Source: Sphingomicrobium flavum (GTDB taxonomy: Bacteria > Pseudomonadota > Alphaproteobacteria > Sphingomonadales > Sphingomonadaceae). From it: a stretch of 64,000 nt of DNA. The position numbers and the translations under genes are program-made. This document shows, one piece after another, positions 9,340 to 16,405 of this stretch. The notes below the pieces were generated by a model. The model ran no database searches. It was not told the DNA's origin and saw nothing but the letters and a program-made list of their open reading frames with translations. Position 1 is the first letter of the stretch; every line of letters starts with the position of its first letter. The stretch lies in contig NZ_CP102630.1 of the NCBI RefSeq assembly GCF_024721605.1, positions 1,984,001 through 2,048,000 of the forward strand, given 5' to 3'.

Positions 9340-11127
9340 ATGATGGACAGCCTGCCCAGCCTGCATGCAGCGCTGGCGATGCTGGTGGCAATTGGCATGT
9401 TCGTGGCCTTCGCTTCCAATCGCTTTCGCGTCGAGATGGTGTCGCTCTTCACCATCTGCGTCATCGCCATCATGCTCTATTTCCTCCCCATCCCGGGGAT
9501 GGCGCCCAAGGAAGGCATCGCGCTGGCCTTCCAGGGCTTTGGCCATACCGCGCTGATCACCATCACCGCACTGATGATCATGGGCCGGGGGCTGGTGGTC
9601 ACCGGCGCGCTGCAGCCTGCGGCGCGGGCGCTGGCCGGGGTTTACCGGATCGGCAATCATCTGGGCCTTCTGGTCACGCTGACGCTGGCCTTTGCGGCAT
9701 CGATGGTGGTCAACGATACGCCGGTACTGGTGCTGCTGATCCCGATCATGGTGCAATTGGCGCAGGGCGGCGCCATGCCCGCATCCAAGACCTTGATCCC
9801 GCTCAACGCCGCGATCCTGATCGGCGGCATGGCGACCACCATCGGCACATCGACCAACCTGCTGGTGGTGTCGATCGCGGCGGATCTGGGGATGCGGCAA
9901 TTGCCCATCTTCCACTTCACCCCGCTGGTGATGATGGCGGCGCTGATCTGCCTACCGTATATCTGGCTGGTCATGCCCCGGCTGCTGCCCGATAACAGCC
10001 CCGAGGCCGGGCATGAGCCGCGCAGCTTTATCGCCTCGCTGCGGATCGGCACGTCGAGCAGCTTTCTGGGTCAGACCAGCGAGGAAATCGGCGATCGCCT
10101 GCCCGCGCGCTTCACGTTCCTCAACGCCAGCGAGCCGCTGCAGCCCGGCATGCGACTGGCCGCCGCAGCGCCGGCCGAGGATTTGCGCGAAGGCGCGCGC
10201 AAGCTGGGCGCGACCGCCGCGCCGCGCTGGCTGATCGAGCGTATCCATGCCGAAAGCGCCAAGCTGGGCGAGGATCTGGTCGAGGCGGAAATGGCGGTCA
10301 GCGCCGACAGCCGCCTGGTCGGCCGCACGCTGCAGACGGCAGGGATCGAGGGCGTCGCCGTATTGGGCGTGGCGCAGGCGCCGAGCCGCAGCTTTGCCGC
10401 GCCGCGCGAAAAGAGCGCCGAGGCGCGGCTGGCCGAGGGCGATATTCTTCTGGTGCTGGGCCGCGAAGGTGCCTTGCAGGAATTTGCGCAGGCCGAAGCA
10501 TTGTTGATGCTCGATGGCGCCAAGCCACTGCCGCGCACATCGAAGGCGCTGACGGCGGGGGCGATCATGGGGGCTGCAGTGCTGCTGGCGTCTTTGGGGC
10601 TAGTACCGATCGCCATTTCCGCGCTGACCGGCGCGATTGCCATGTTCATCACGGGCTGCGTGCATTTCGACAAGGTCGGGCGCGCGCTATCGGCCAAGGT
10701 GATTGTGCTGGTGGCGGCCTCGATTGCCATCGGCAGCCTGATTTTCGAAAGCGGGGCGGCGCAATATCTGGGCGAAGTGCTGGCGGCCGCGATGGCGGGG
10801 CTGGCCGGATCGGTGGTGCTGGCGCTGATCATGCTGTTCGTGACGCTGCTGACCAATTTTGCCTCCAACGCCACGGCTGCTGCGGTAGGCACGCCCATCG
10901 CCTTTTCGCTGGCAGGGCAATTGGGGCTGCCGGTGGAGCCCTTGGTGCTGGCGGTGCTGTTCGGCTGCAACCTGTGCTACGCCACGCCCATCGCCTACCA
11001 GACCAATATGCTGATCATGGCCGAGGGCGATTACAAGTTTAACGATTATCTGAAGACGGGGATTCCGCTGGTGGTGCTGATGGTGATCAGCCTGTCGGTC
11101 ATCCTCTCGCTGGCCTACGGCCTCTAG
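9340..11127 (+). CDS. SLC13-family permease with two TrkA_C domains
   Basis: The product has 595 residues. About five or six N-terminal membrane segments include NDTPVLVLLIPI and the GTSTNLLV signature of the SLC13/ArsB-like superfamily. Residues 225-385 are soluble and contain two TrkA_C (RCK_C) modules, one around EIGDRLPARFTFL and one around VSADSRLVGRTLQ. The second membrane half follows, with FASNATAAAVGTP and FGCNLCYATP. Such proteins are sodium-coupled carboxylate, sulfate or inorganic anion transporters. TrkA_C domains suggest ligand gating. The substrate cannot be told from sequence. A hairpin overlaps the stop codon. Confidence 0.87.
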   Translation: MMDSLPSLHAALAMLVAIGMFVAFASNRFRVEMVSLFTICVIAIMLYFLPIPGMAPKEGIALAFQGFGHTALITITALMIMGRGLVVTGALQPAARALAGVYRIGNHLGLLVTLTLAFAASMVVNDTPVLVLLIPIMVQLAQGGAMPASKTLIPLNAAILIGGMATTIGTSTNLLVVSIAADLGMRQLPIFHFTPLVMMAALICLPYIWLVMPRLLPDNSPEAGHEPRSFIASLRIGTSSSFLGQTSEEIGDRLPARFTFLNASEPLQPGMRLAAAAPAEDLREGARKLGATAAPRWLIERIHAESAKLGEDLVEAEMAVSADSRLVGRTLQTAGIEGVAVLGVAQAPSRSFAAPREKSAEARLAEGDILLVLGREGALQEFAQAEALLMLDGAKPLPRTSKALTAGAIMGAAVLLASLGLVPIAISALTGAIAMFITGCVHFDKVGRALSAKVIVLVAASIAIGSLIFESGAAQYLGEVLAAAMAGLAGSVVLALIMLFVTLLTNFASNATAAAVGTPIAFSLAGQLGLPVEPLVLAVLFGCNLCYATPIAYQTNMLIMAEGDYKFNDYLKTGIPLVVLMVISLSVILSLAYGL

Positions 11128-11146
11128 GGTCTAGAGGCCGGCCGCT
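11118..11146 (+). terminator. Terminator-like hairpin at the SLC13 stop codon
   Basis: A perfect 10-bp inverted repeat, CGGCCTCTAG / CTAGAGGCCG, has a 3-base loop and includes the TAG stop of the transporter gene. A short T-rich tail (CTTTTC) follows a few bases later, so termination is plausible but the U-tract is weak and offset. Confidence 0.55.
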
Positions 11147-11213
11147 TTTCACGCTCACGCACAGTTACACGGGTTGCCGGGACGGGGCAGGAGCAATGCT
11201 CCTGCATCCCGTC

Positions 11214-11402
11214 CTAGCGGTTGTCGGTCGCGAGCCATCCGGTGAGGATGTAGAAGAAGATCGCGATCGGGCCGGTGATCAGGGCGGCGATGACCATGCC
11301 GAGACGGATGATCAGCGGGTCGCTATTGGTATAGTCGGCCAGGCCGGCGGCGACGCCCATGATCTTGCCCTTATTGGGTTTGGCGACAAAACGGTCGTTC
11401 AT
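11214..11402 (-). CDS. Minimal PspC-domain membrane protein
   Basis: The product has 62 residues from ATG 11402 and consists of a single PspC domain. It opens with the family signature NKGKIMGVAAGLADY and DPLIIRLG, followed by two hydrophobic segments at residues 30-55. PspC is the toxin-like membrane sensor of the phage-shock response, and stand-alone PspC proteins are thought to respond to envelope stress. An in-frame ATG further upstream at about 11437, coupled to the stop of the preceding peptide gene (TAATG), is an alternative start. It is the second gene behind the sigma54-like promoter at 11603-11620. Confidence 0.8.
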   Translation of the reverse strand: MNDRFVAKPNKGKIMGVAAGLADYTNSDPLIIRLGMVIAALITGPIAIFFYILTGWLATDNR

Positions 11403-11440
11403 TTCAGTCTTTCTGTTGGTGGTGTGAAGATCGTCCATCA

Positions 11441-11551
11441 TTAGGCGATGGGCATGGGGCTGACGGCGGCGCTCACGAAGATCATGGCCGAGGCCAGCGA
11501 AGCAGCAACCGAGAAAAGCACGGTGCGGATGTTGTTGATCGATACGGTCAT
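11441..11551 (-). CDS. 36-residue hydrophobic peptide upstream of PspC gene
   Basis: ATG at 11551 follows AAGGGA about six bases upstream and opens a 37-codon frame. The peptide starts MTVSINNIRTVLFSVAASLA and ends SAAVSPMPIA. It is a short charged head and one hydrophobic or signal-like segment with a possible cleavage site near the end. It sits 38 bases before the PspC gene in the same direction and directly behind a sigma54-like promoter. Nothing in the sequence gives a function. The good ribosome site and start-stop coupling to the next gene support its being translated. Confidence 0.6.
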   Translation of the reverse strand: MTVSINNIRTVLFSVAASLASAMIFVSAAVSPMPIA

Positions 11552-11602
11552 TGTTTTTCCCTTTTCCTTTTGGTGAGCTCATCAGCGAGCTCCCCCCATA
11601 CA

Positions 11603-11620
11603 TTGCATGAGGCGTGCCAA
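11603..11620 (-). promoter_or_regulatory. Sigma54 (RpoN)-type -24/-12 promoter
   Basis: Read on the minus strand the element is TTGGCACG-CCTC-ATGCAA. The -24 half, TGGCAC, is perfect. The -12 half has the invariant GC, with one mismatch from TTGCA. Exactly ten bases separate the GG and GC doublets, as required for RpoN promoters. Transcription would begin near 11594, about 43 bases before the 36-residue peptide gene. The leader contains a GAGCTC-N6-GAGCTC hairpin at 11576-11593. Phage-shock genes in enterobacteria are sigma54-dependent, which fits the downstream PspC gene. Confidence 0.6.
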
Positions 11621-11703
11621 TTGGAAAAAGTCGTTATTTATCAATGACTGCGCAGTTTGGGATTGCCATTCACATGGCGTTCAGCGCGAAGGGTTGGGAA
11701 ATT

Positions 11704-11952
11704 TTACCGAGCGAGCGACGCGTGCTTTTCGGTTTTCTTCGCCAGCAGGTGGGCATTGTCGCGGCCCAGTGCCTGGCATTCGGCCACGATCATCGGGCCA
11801 TCCACGGCGGCTTCCTCGAGCGCGCGATCAAGATCGGCGACGCATTGTTCGCGGCTGGCATAAGTAACGGGCATGGCCGATTCTGCGACGCAGACTTCCA
11901 TGTCATGGCTGCAGCCCATGAGCGCGATGATGAAACTGGCGGTGGTCAGCAC
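11704..11952 (-). CDS. Small exported or membrane cysteine protein, paralogue of 16097-16312
   Basis: From GTG 11952 the product has 82 residues. A hydrophobic N-terminus (LTTASFIIALMGC) precedes a soluble part with four cysteines: the LMGC, MEVC, REQC and AEC positions. The pattern F-I-x-x-L-x-G-C, P-x-x-Y-x-S and the spacing of the later cysteines match the small protein encoded at 16097-16312, so the two are paralogues. The start is uncertain: a TTG 18 codons upstream would add a Lys-containing N-terminus. Function is unknown. It diverges from the Atm1-type ABC exporter. Confidence 0.55.
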   Translation of the reverse strand: MLTTASFIIALMGCSHDMEVCVAESAMPVTYASREQCVADLDRALEEAAVDGPMIVAECQALGRDNAHLLAKKTEKHASLAR

Positions 11953-12061
11953 GATAATACTCGCTTTCTTGCCCCACCAACTCTTTGCTGCTGCGCCCGT
12001 TCCCAACGATACGCCTGCGTAACTTGCACTTGGGGCTCCAGCGCCCCATTTGCGGGGCTGC

Positions 12062-13879
12062 ATGGTGAAAAGCGGACCCAATAGCGTGAAGAGCGAAGGC
12101 GATGGCGGCAGCATGAAGGTGCTGCTGCGCTTCCTCCCCATGCTGTGGCCCCAGGGCGAGACTGGGCTGAAGGTCCGCGTCATCATCGCCGTGCTGCTGG
12201 TGCTGCTCAGCAAGGCGGCGGTGCTTTCGGTCCCCTTCGCCTATAAGGCGATCATCGATGGCATGGCGGTGGAGGCGCAGGCCTTTGCCGTGGTGGCTGG
12301 ACTGGTGCTGGCCTATGCGACGCTCAACCTTGCCGGCACGCTGATCGACAATCTGCGCAACGCCATTTTCGAACGGGTGGGGCAGGAGGCCGCGCGCAAG
12401 CTGACGCAGAGCCTGTTCCGCCATATCCATAATCTCAGCCTGCGCTTCCACCTCGAGCGCCGCACCGGCAGCCTGACGCGCATCGTCGAGCGCGGCACCA
12501 AGAGCATCGATAGCATGCTCTATTTCATCCTCTTCAACATCGCGCCGACCTTTATCGAGCTGGCAGGTATCTGCGTCATCTTCACGCTGCAGTTCGGCTT
12601 CGGGCTGACCAGCGCGACGCTGGTGATGGTCGTTATCTACATCTGGTTCACCCGCCGCGTCACCGAATGGCGCAACGCCATCCGGCGCGAGATGAACGAT
12701 GTCGACCAGCAGGCGACCCAGCGCGCGGTGGACAGCCTTTTAAACTATGAAACGGTCAAATATTTCGGCGCGGAGGAGCGCGAGGCGCAGCGCTACGACC
12801 GCGCCATCGCCAGCTACACCAATGCCGCGGTCAAGACCGAGACGAGCCTGGCCTGGCTCAATATCGGGCAGGCAGTACTGACCAATGCGATGCTGGCGGG
12901 CGCCATGGCCTATACCGTTTACGGTTGGTCGACGGGGCGCTTCACGCCGGGCGATGTGGTGCTGGTCAATTCGCTGCTGCTGCAGCTCTTCCGGCCGTTG
13001 AACATGCTCGGCTGGGTCTATCGATCGATCAGGCAGGGGCTGATCGACATGGAGCAGATGTTCGCCTTGTTCGATACGCCGGTCGAGATCACCGATGCGC
13101 CGGGCGCCAAGCCGCTGGCGGTGCGCGATGGCGAAGTGCGCTTCGACAATCTGCGCTTCGCCTATGAGCAGGATCGCGAGATCTTGCAGGGCATCGACCT
13201 TGTGGTGCCGGCGGGCTCCAGCCTGGCCGTGGTGGGGCCATCGGGGGCGGGCAAGTCCACTCTGGCGCGCTTGCTCTATCGCTTTTACGATCCGACTGGC
13301 GGGCGCATCCTCATCGACGGACAGGATATCAGCCAGGTGACGCAGGCGAGCCTTCGCCAGGCCATCGGCATCGTCCCGCAGGATACCGTCCTGTTCAACG
13401 ACACGATCGGCTATAATATCGGCTATGGCCGCGAGGGCGCGGAGCAGGAGGCCATCGAGACGGCGGCGCGCGGCGCCAGCATCGATGGCTTCATCGCCAA
13501 ATTGCCAGAAGGCTATGACACAAAGGTAGGCGAGCGCGGGCTGAAACTATCCGGCGGCGAAAAACAGCGCGTCGCCATTGCGCGCACCTTGCTGAAAGAC
13601 CCGCCCATCCTGATCCTTGATGAAGCCACCAGCGCATTGGACAGCCGCACCGAAGAAGCGATCCAGTCCACCCTCGACGGCGTGGCCAAAAGCCGCACCA
13701 CCATCATCATCGCCCACCGCCTGTCGACCATCGTCGGCGCGGACCAGATTGTGGTGCTCGACGACGGCAAGGTCGCCGAAAGCGGGACGCATGAGCAGTT
13801 GCTGTCGAAGGGCGGGCTTTATGCCGAGCTATGGACGCGGCAGGCAGCCGAGCGGGAATTGCAAGAAGCGGCGGAGTAG
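12062..13879 (+). CDS. ABC exporter of the Atm1/HMT1 (ABCB7) type
   Basis: The product has 605 residues. A six-helix ABC transmembrane domain occupies about residues 25-325. It includes LERGVQEAARK-like coupling sequence (FERVGQEAARKL) and RRTGSLTRIVERGTKSID, which are typical of the Atm1 subgroup. The nucleotide-binding domain follows, with GPSGAGKS (Walker A), LSGGEKQRVAIAR (signature) and ILILDEATSALD (Walker B). Atm1-type exporters move glutathione-based sulfur or metal conjugates out of the cytoplasm and serve Fe-S or heavy-metal homeostasis. ATG 12113 is an alternative start. The stop lies in a palindrome shared with the convergent J-domain gene. Confidence 0.85.
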   Translation: MVKSGPNSVKSEGDGGSMKVLLRFLPMLWPQGETGLKVRVIIAVLLVLLSKAAVLSVPFAYKAIIDGMAVEAQAFAVVAGLVLAYATLNLAGTLIDNLRNAIFERVGQEAARKLTQSLFRHIHNLSLRFHLERRTGSLTRIVERGTKSIDSMLYFILFNIAPTFIELAGICVIFTLQFGFGLTSATLVMVVIYIWFTRRVTEWRNAIRREMNDVDQQATQRAVDSLLNYETVKYFGAEEREAQRYDRAIASYTNAAVKTETSLAWLNIGQAVLTNAMLAGAMAYTVYGWSTGRFTPGDVVLVNSLLLQLFRPLNMLGWVYRSIRQGLIDMEQMFALFDTPVEITDAPGAKPLAVRDGEVRFDNLRFAYEQDREILQGIDLVVPAGSSLAVVGPSGAGKSTLARLLYRFYDPTGGRILIDGQDISQVTQASLRQAIGIVPQDTVLFNDTIGYNIGYGREGAEQEAIETAARGASIDGFIAKLPEGYDTKVGERGLKLSGGEKQRVAIARTLLKDPPILILDEATSALDSRTEEAIQSTLDGVAKSRTTIIIAHRLSTIVGADQIVVLDDGKVAESGTHEQLLSKGGLYAELWTRQAAERELQEAAE

Positions 13880-13881
13880 GC

Positions 13882-14463
13882 CTACTCGCCCCGTTCCATC
13901 GCGCGGGCCATCAGCAGTTTCTGCGCTTCTTCGGCCTTGCGGCTCATCTTGATGACGTGATCGACGCCTTCGATGGTGATGATGAGTTCGCTCTCGCCAT
14001 TCATTTCGACAAAGCCCTTTTCCTTCAGATACCAGCTGTGAAATTCGAAATTGGCTTCCGAAATGCCGAGCCGTTCCTGGATGTAGAAGGGGATGATGCC
14101 GGGCTTGTCGGCCTGTTCGCGGCGCTGCTTGTAGAGCTGGAGCAGGATCTTCTCGTTGATCTCGGCATCGTCGATGGCCGACTGCTGGTCGAGGCTGGTG
14201 TTTGGGCCACGCGGGAAGCCCATCGTGTCAGCGGATTCATCGCCAAAATGTTCGCGGTGGAATTCGGCGCGCTTCTTGGCGTCCTTCAGCACCTGGTAGG
14301 CGCGCAAGCATTCCTGGAATTTGTCGACATCGGCAGTGTCGCTATGATCGGGGTGATAGCGCTGGGCGCAGATGCGGAAGGCTTTCTCGATCTCGTCCGC
14401 AGTGCAGCCGGGCTCGAGACCCAGCACCGCATAATGGTCGACCACATGTTCGCCCTGTCCCAT
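13882..14463 (-). CDS. J-domain protein with a unique C-terminal region
   Basis: The product has 193 residues. The J domain covers residues 8-75, with DHYAVLGLEPGCTADEIEKA and an intact HPD at 37-39, so it can stimulate a DnaK-type chaperone. There is no Gly/Phe region or zinc domain, so this is a class C J-protein. The C-terminal 110 residues contain PFYIQERLGISEANFEFHSW and EMNGESELIITIEGVDHVI, a compact alpha/beta segment resembling a winged-helix. Its client is unknown. AT-rich sequence upstream (around 14500-14535) probably contains its promoter. Confidence 0.82.
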   Translation of the reverse strand: MGQGEHVVDHYAVLGLEPGCTADEIEKAFRICAQRYHPDHSDTADVDKFQECLRAYQVLKDAKKRAEFHREHFGDESADTMGFPRGPNTSLDQQSAIDDAEINEKILLQLYKQRREQADKPGIIPFYIQERLGISEANFEFHSWYLKEKGFVEMNGESELIITIEGVDHVIKMSRKAEEAQKLLMARAMERGE

Positions 14464-14541
14464 CGCGCCGCTTTCAAAATCCTGATCTATGTGATCCCCC
14501 TAGCCTCTAGATAATTATTGTTACAGTTAAATTATTCACGC

Positions 14542-16002
14542 CTAGGCCGCTGCGGTCGACCATCCCAATGACGGAATGGCAATCGAGCGTTTGCCGCCAA
14601 GATCGGTGCGGCTGACGATGAGGTCGCGGCTTTCGATATAAGCGAGCAGGCGGCGCGCGCGGCCAAGGCTTGCGGTGCCGTAGCTCGCGGCGATCTCTTC
14701 ATCCGAGGGGCAGGGGGCGCCATCGCGCGCGGCCCGTGCCACCAGCAGGAAGGGGCCGAGCATGTCTTCGGGCAGGTCCTGCGCCGCATGCATCGCCTCG
14801 GCCCATTCACCGTCCAGCGCGCTGTAGATGCCGGCGCGCGCGGCCGACAGGCGGCGGGTGAAACCGGCAAGGTCGAGCGGGGGGGTGAACACGCCCGCCA
14901 TGCGGCAGCGGACCGAGAAATCCTGGTATAGCACGCTGGCGGACATCATATGATCGCCTTCATCGGCAACGATGGCGCGCAGCACATCGGCGATGATCTG
15001 CTCCAGTTCCTCATCGCTCTTGGTCGGCAGGTCGGTCGGGGCAGCATCGCGCTTGGCCTGCACGCTGGCGGCCAGTTTCTCCATCATGGCTTCGGACGGC
15101 AGCGGCTTGGGTTCGGCCTTGGGCGGCGGGACGGGCAGGGGCGCGTCCTCGAGCCCGTCGAACAGCAATGCCTCGGCATTGGCAGGGGTCTCGTCGGGCA
15201 GCGGCATCAGCTTGGGCGTGCCTTCGCGCGGGCCCGTTTCGACCGCGCCGATCATCACCTTCATCGGCCGGCGCGTGATGGCGGGACCAAGGCCAAGGAA
15301 CTGGCCGCAGTTGAGATCGCGAATCTGTTCGGCCTGCCGTCGCTCCATGCCCAAGAGGTCGGCAGCGCGCGCCATGTCGATATCGAGGAAGGTGCGGCCC
15401 ATCAGGAAGTTGGACGCTTCAGCCGCGACATTCTTGGCCAGCTTGGCGAGGCGCTGGGTCGCGATAATCCCGGCCAGCCCGCGCTTTCTGCCCCGGCACA
15501 TCAGATTGGTCATCGCCGACAGGCTGGCGCGGCGCACTTCTTCGGGCACCTCGCCGCCACCCGTGGGCGCGAACATCTGTGCTTCGTCGACCACCACCAG
15601 CGCCGGATACCAATGGTCGCGCTTGGCATCGAACAGTGCGTTGAGGAAAGCCGCGGCGCAGCGCATCTGTCCGTCCGTCTCCAGGCCCTCGAGGCTCAGC
15701 ACCACCGACAGGCGATGTTCGCGGATGCGCCCCGCCAGCTTGGCGATTTCGGTCTCGCTATGCGCGCCCGCCTCGATCGCGACATGACCATATTTGTCGG
15801 CCAGAGTGACGAATTCGCCTTCGGGATCGACGATGATCTGCTGGACCTGCCCCGCCGATTGTTCGAGCAGGCGGCGCAGCAAATGCGATTTGCCGCTGCC
15901 CGAATTGCCCTGAACGAGCAGGCGGGTCGCCAGCAATTCTTCCAGATCGATCGCCGCCGCCTTGCCGAGCGGGTCTTCCCCCATATGCACGCTGACTGTC
16001 AT
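14542..16002 (-). CDS. HerA-like (DUF87) ATP-binding protein
   Basis: The product has 486 residues. A HerA/FtsK-superfamily motor domain has Walker A GNSGSGKS at residues 32-39, a following VDPEGEF typical of HerA, and Walker B ALVVVDEAQMFAP. The arginine-finger region includes MCRGRKRGLAGIIATQR. Residues 330-486 form a separate alpha-helical region including LEQIIADVLRAIVAD and a winged-helix-like end. HerA partners NurA in end resection in archaea and some bacteria, but no nurA-like gene is present in this window. A role in DNA or nucleoprotein transactions is inferred only. Confidence 0.75.
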   Translation of the reverse strand: MTVSVHMGEDPLGKAAAIDLEELLATRLLVQGNSGSGKSHLLRRLLEQSAGQVQQIIVDPEGEFVTLADKYGHVAIEAGAHSETEIAKLAGRIREHRLSVVLSLEGLETDGQMRCAAAFLNALFDAKRDHWYPALVVVDEAQMFAPTGGGEVPEEVRRASLSAMTNLMCRGRKRGLAGIIATQRLAKLAKNVAAEASNFLMGRTFLDIDMARAADLLGMERRQAEQIRDLNCGQFLGLGPAITRRPMKVMIGAVETGPREGTPKLMPLPDETPANAEALLFDGLEDAPLPVPPPKAEPKPLPSEAMMEKLAASVQAKRDAAPTDLPTKSDEELEQIIADVLRAIVADEGDHMMSASVLYQDFSVRCRMAGVFTPPLDLAGFTRRLSAARAGIYSALDGEWAEAMHAAQDLPEDMLGPFLLVARAARDGAPCPSDEEIAASYGTASLGRARRLLAYIESRDLIVSRTDLGGKRSIAIPSLGWSTAAA

Positions 16003-16096
16003 TACCGGCGACTGTGGGGCGCGCGGAATCGCGATGCAAGCAAAGGCTGGCCTTTAGCGAAGGGAAAAGCGCGGGCGTGTCACCCGTGCATCAATG

Positions 16097-16312
16097 TCAG
16101 GCGCTAGCCTTGGCCGCAGTCTTGCCCGAGATCGGCTTGGGGCGGCATTGGGCGATCACGCGCCGGTCGCCCACGACGGCGAGGATCTCGTCCTGCGCGG
16201 CCTTGCAGCTGGCTTCGCTGCTATAGGCAGCCGGGAGCGTCATGATCGGCTCGCATTTGGGCGAACCGTCGACGCATCCCAGCAGCACCATGATGAAGGG
16301 TGTGACTTCCAT
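16097..16312 (-). CDS. Small exported or membrane cysteine protein, paralogue of 11704-11952
   Basis: The product has 71 residues. MEVTPFIMVLLGC is a short hydrophobic leader. Three more cysteines follow (SPKC, EASC, IAQC) and a basic tail ends ISGKTAAKASA. The arrangement of cysteines and the P-x-x-Y-x-S segment match the protein at 11704-11952. Neither resembles a family I can name. It diverges from recQ with about 90 bases between starts. Confidence 0.6.
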   Translation of the reverse strand: MEVTPFIMVLLGCVDGSPKCEPIMTLPAAYSSEASCKAAQDEILAVVGDRRVIAQCRPKPISGKTAAKASA

Positions 16313-16405
16313 GAAGCTGCCTTTGGATCGGCCCTGTTACAGTTTGAAGGCGCGGCGATTTCGGTACTATGTCTTGCCTCGCTCGGCCCGCTTCTCCATG
16401 AGGGA

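Noticed and set aside
13874-13887. 14-bp palindrome GAGTAGGCCTACTC between the ABC exporter and J-protein genes
   Set aside because: It is formed by the two convergent stop codons, has no loop and no T-tract, so I do not call it a terminator or operator.
14950-16107. Long plus-strand frame opposite the HerA-like gene
   Set aside because: It is antisense to a gene with clear Walker motifs and has composition typical of GC-rich shadow frames, as are similar long antisense frames over purH, hemC and rpe.
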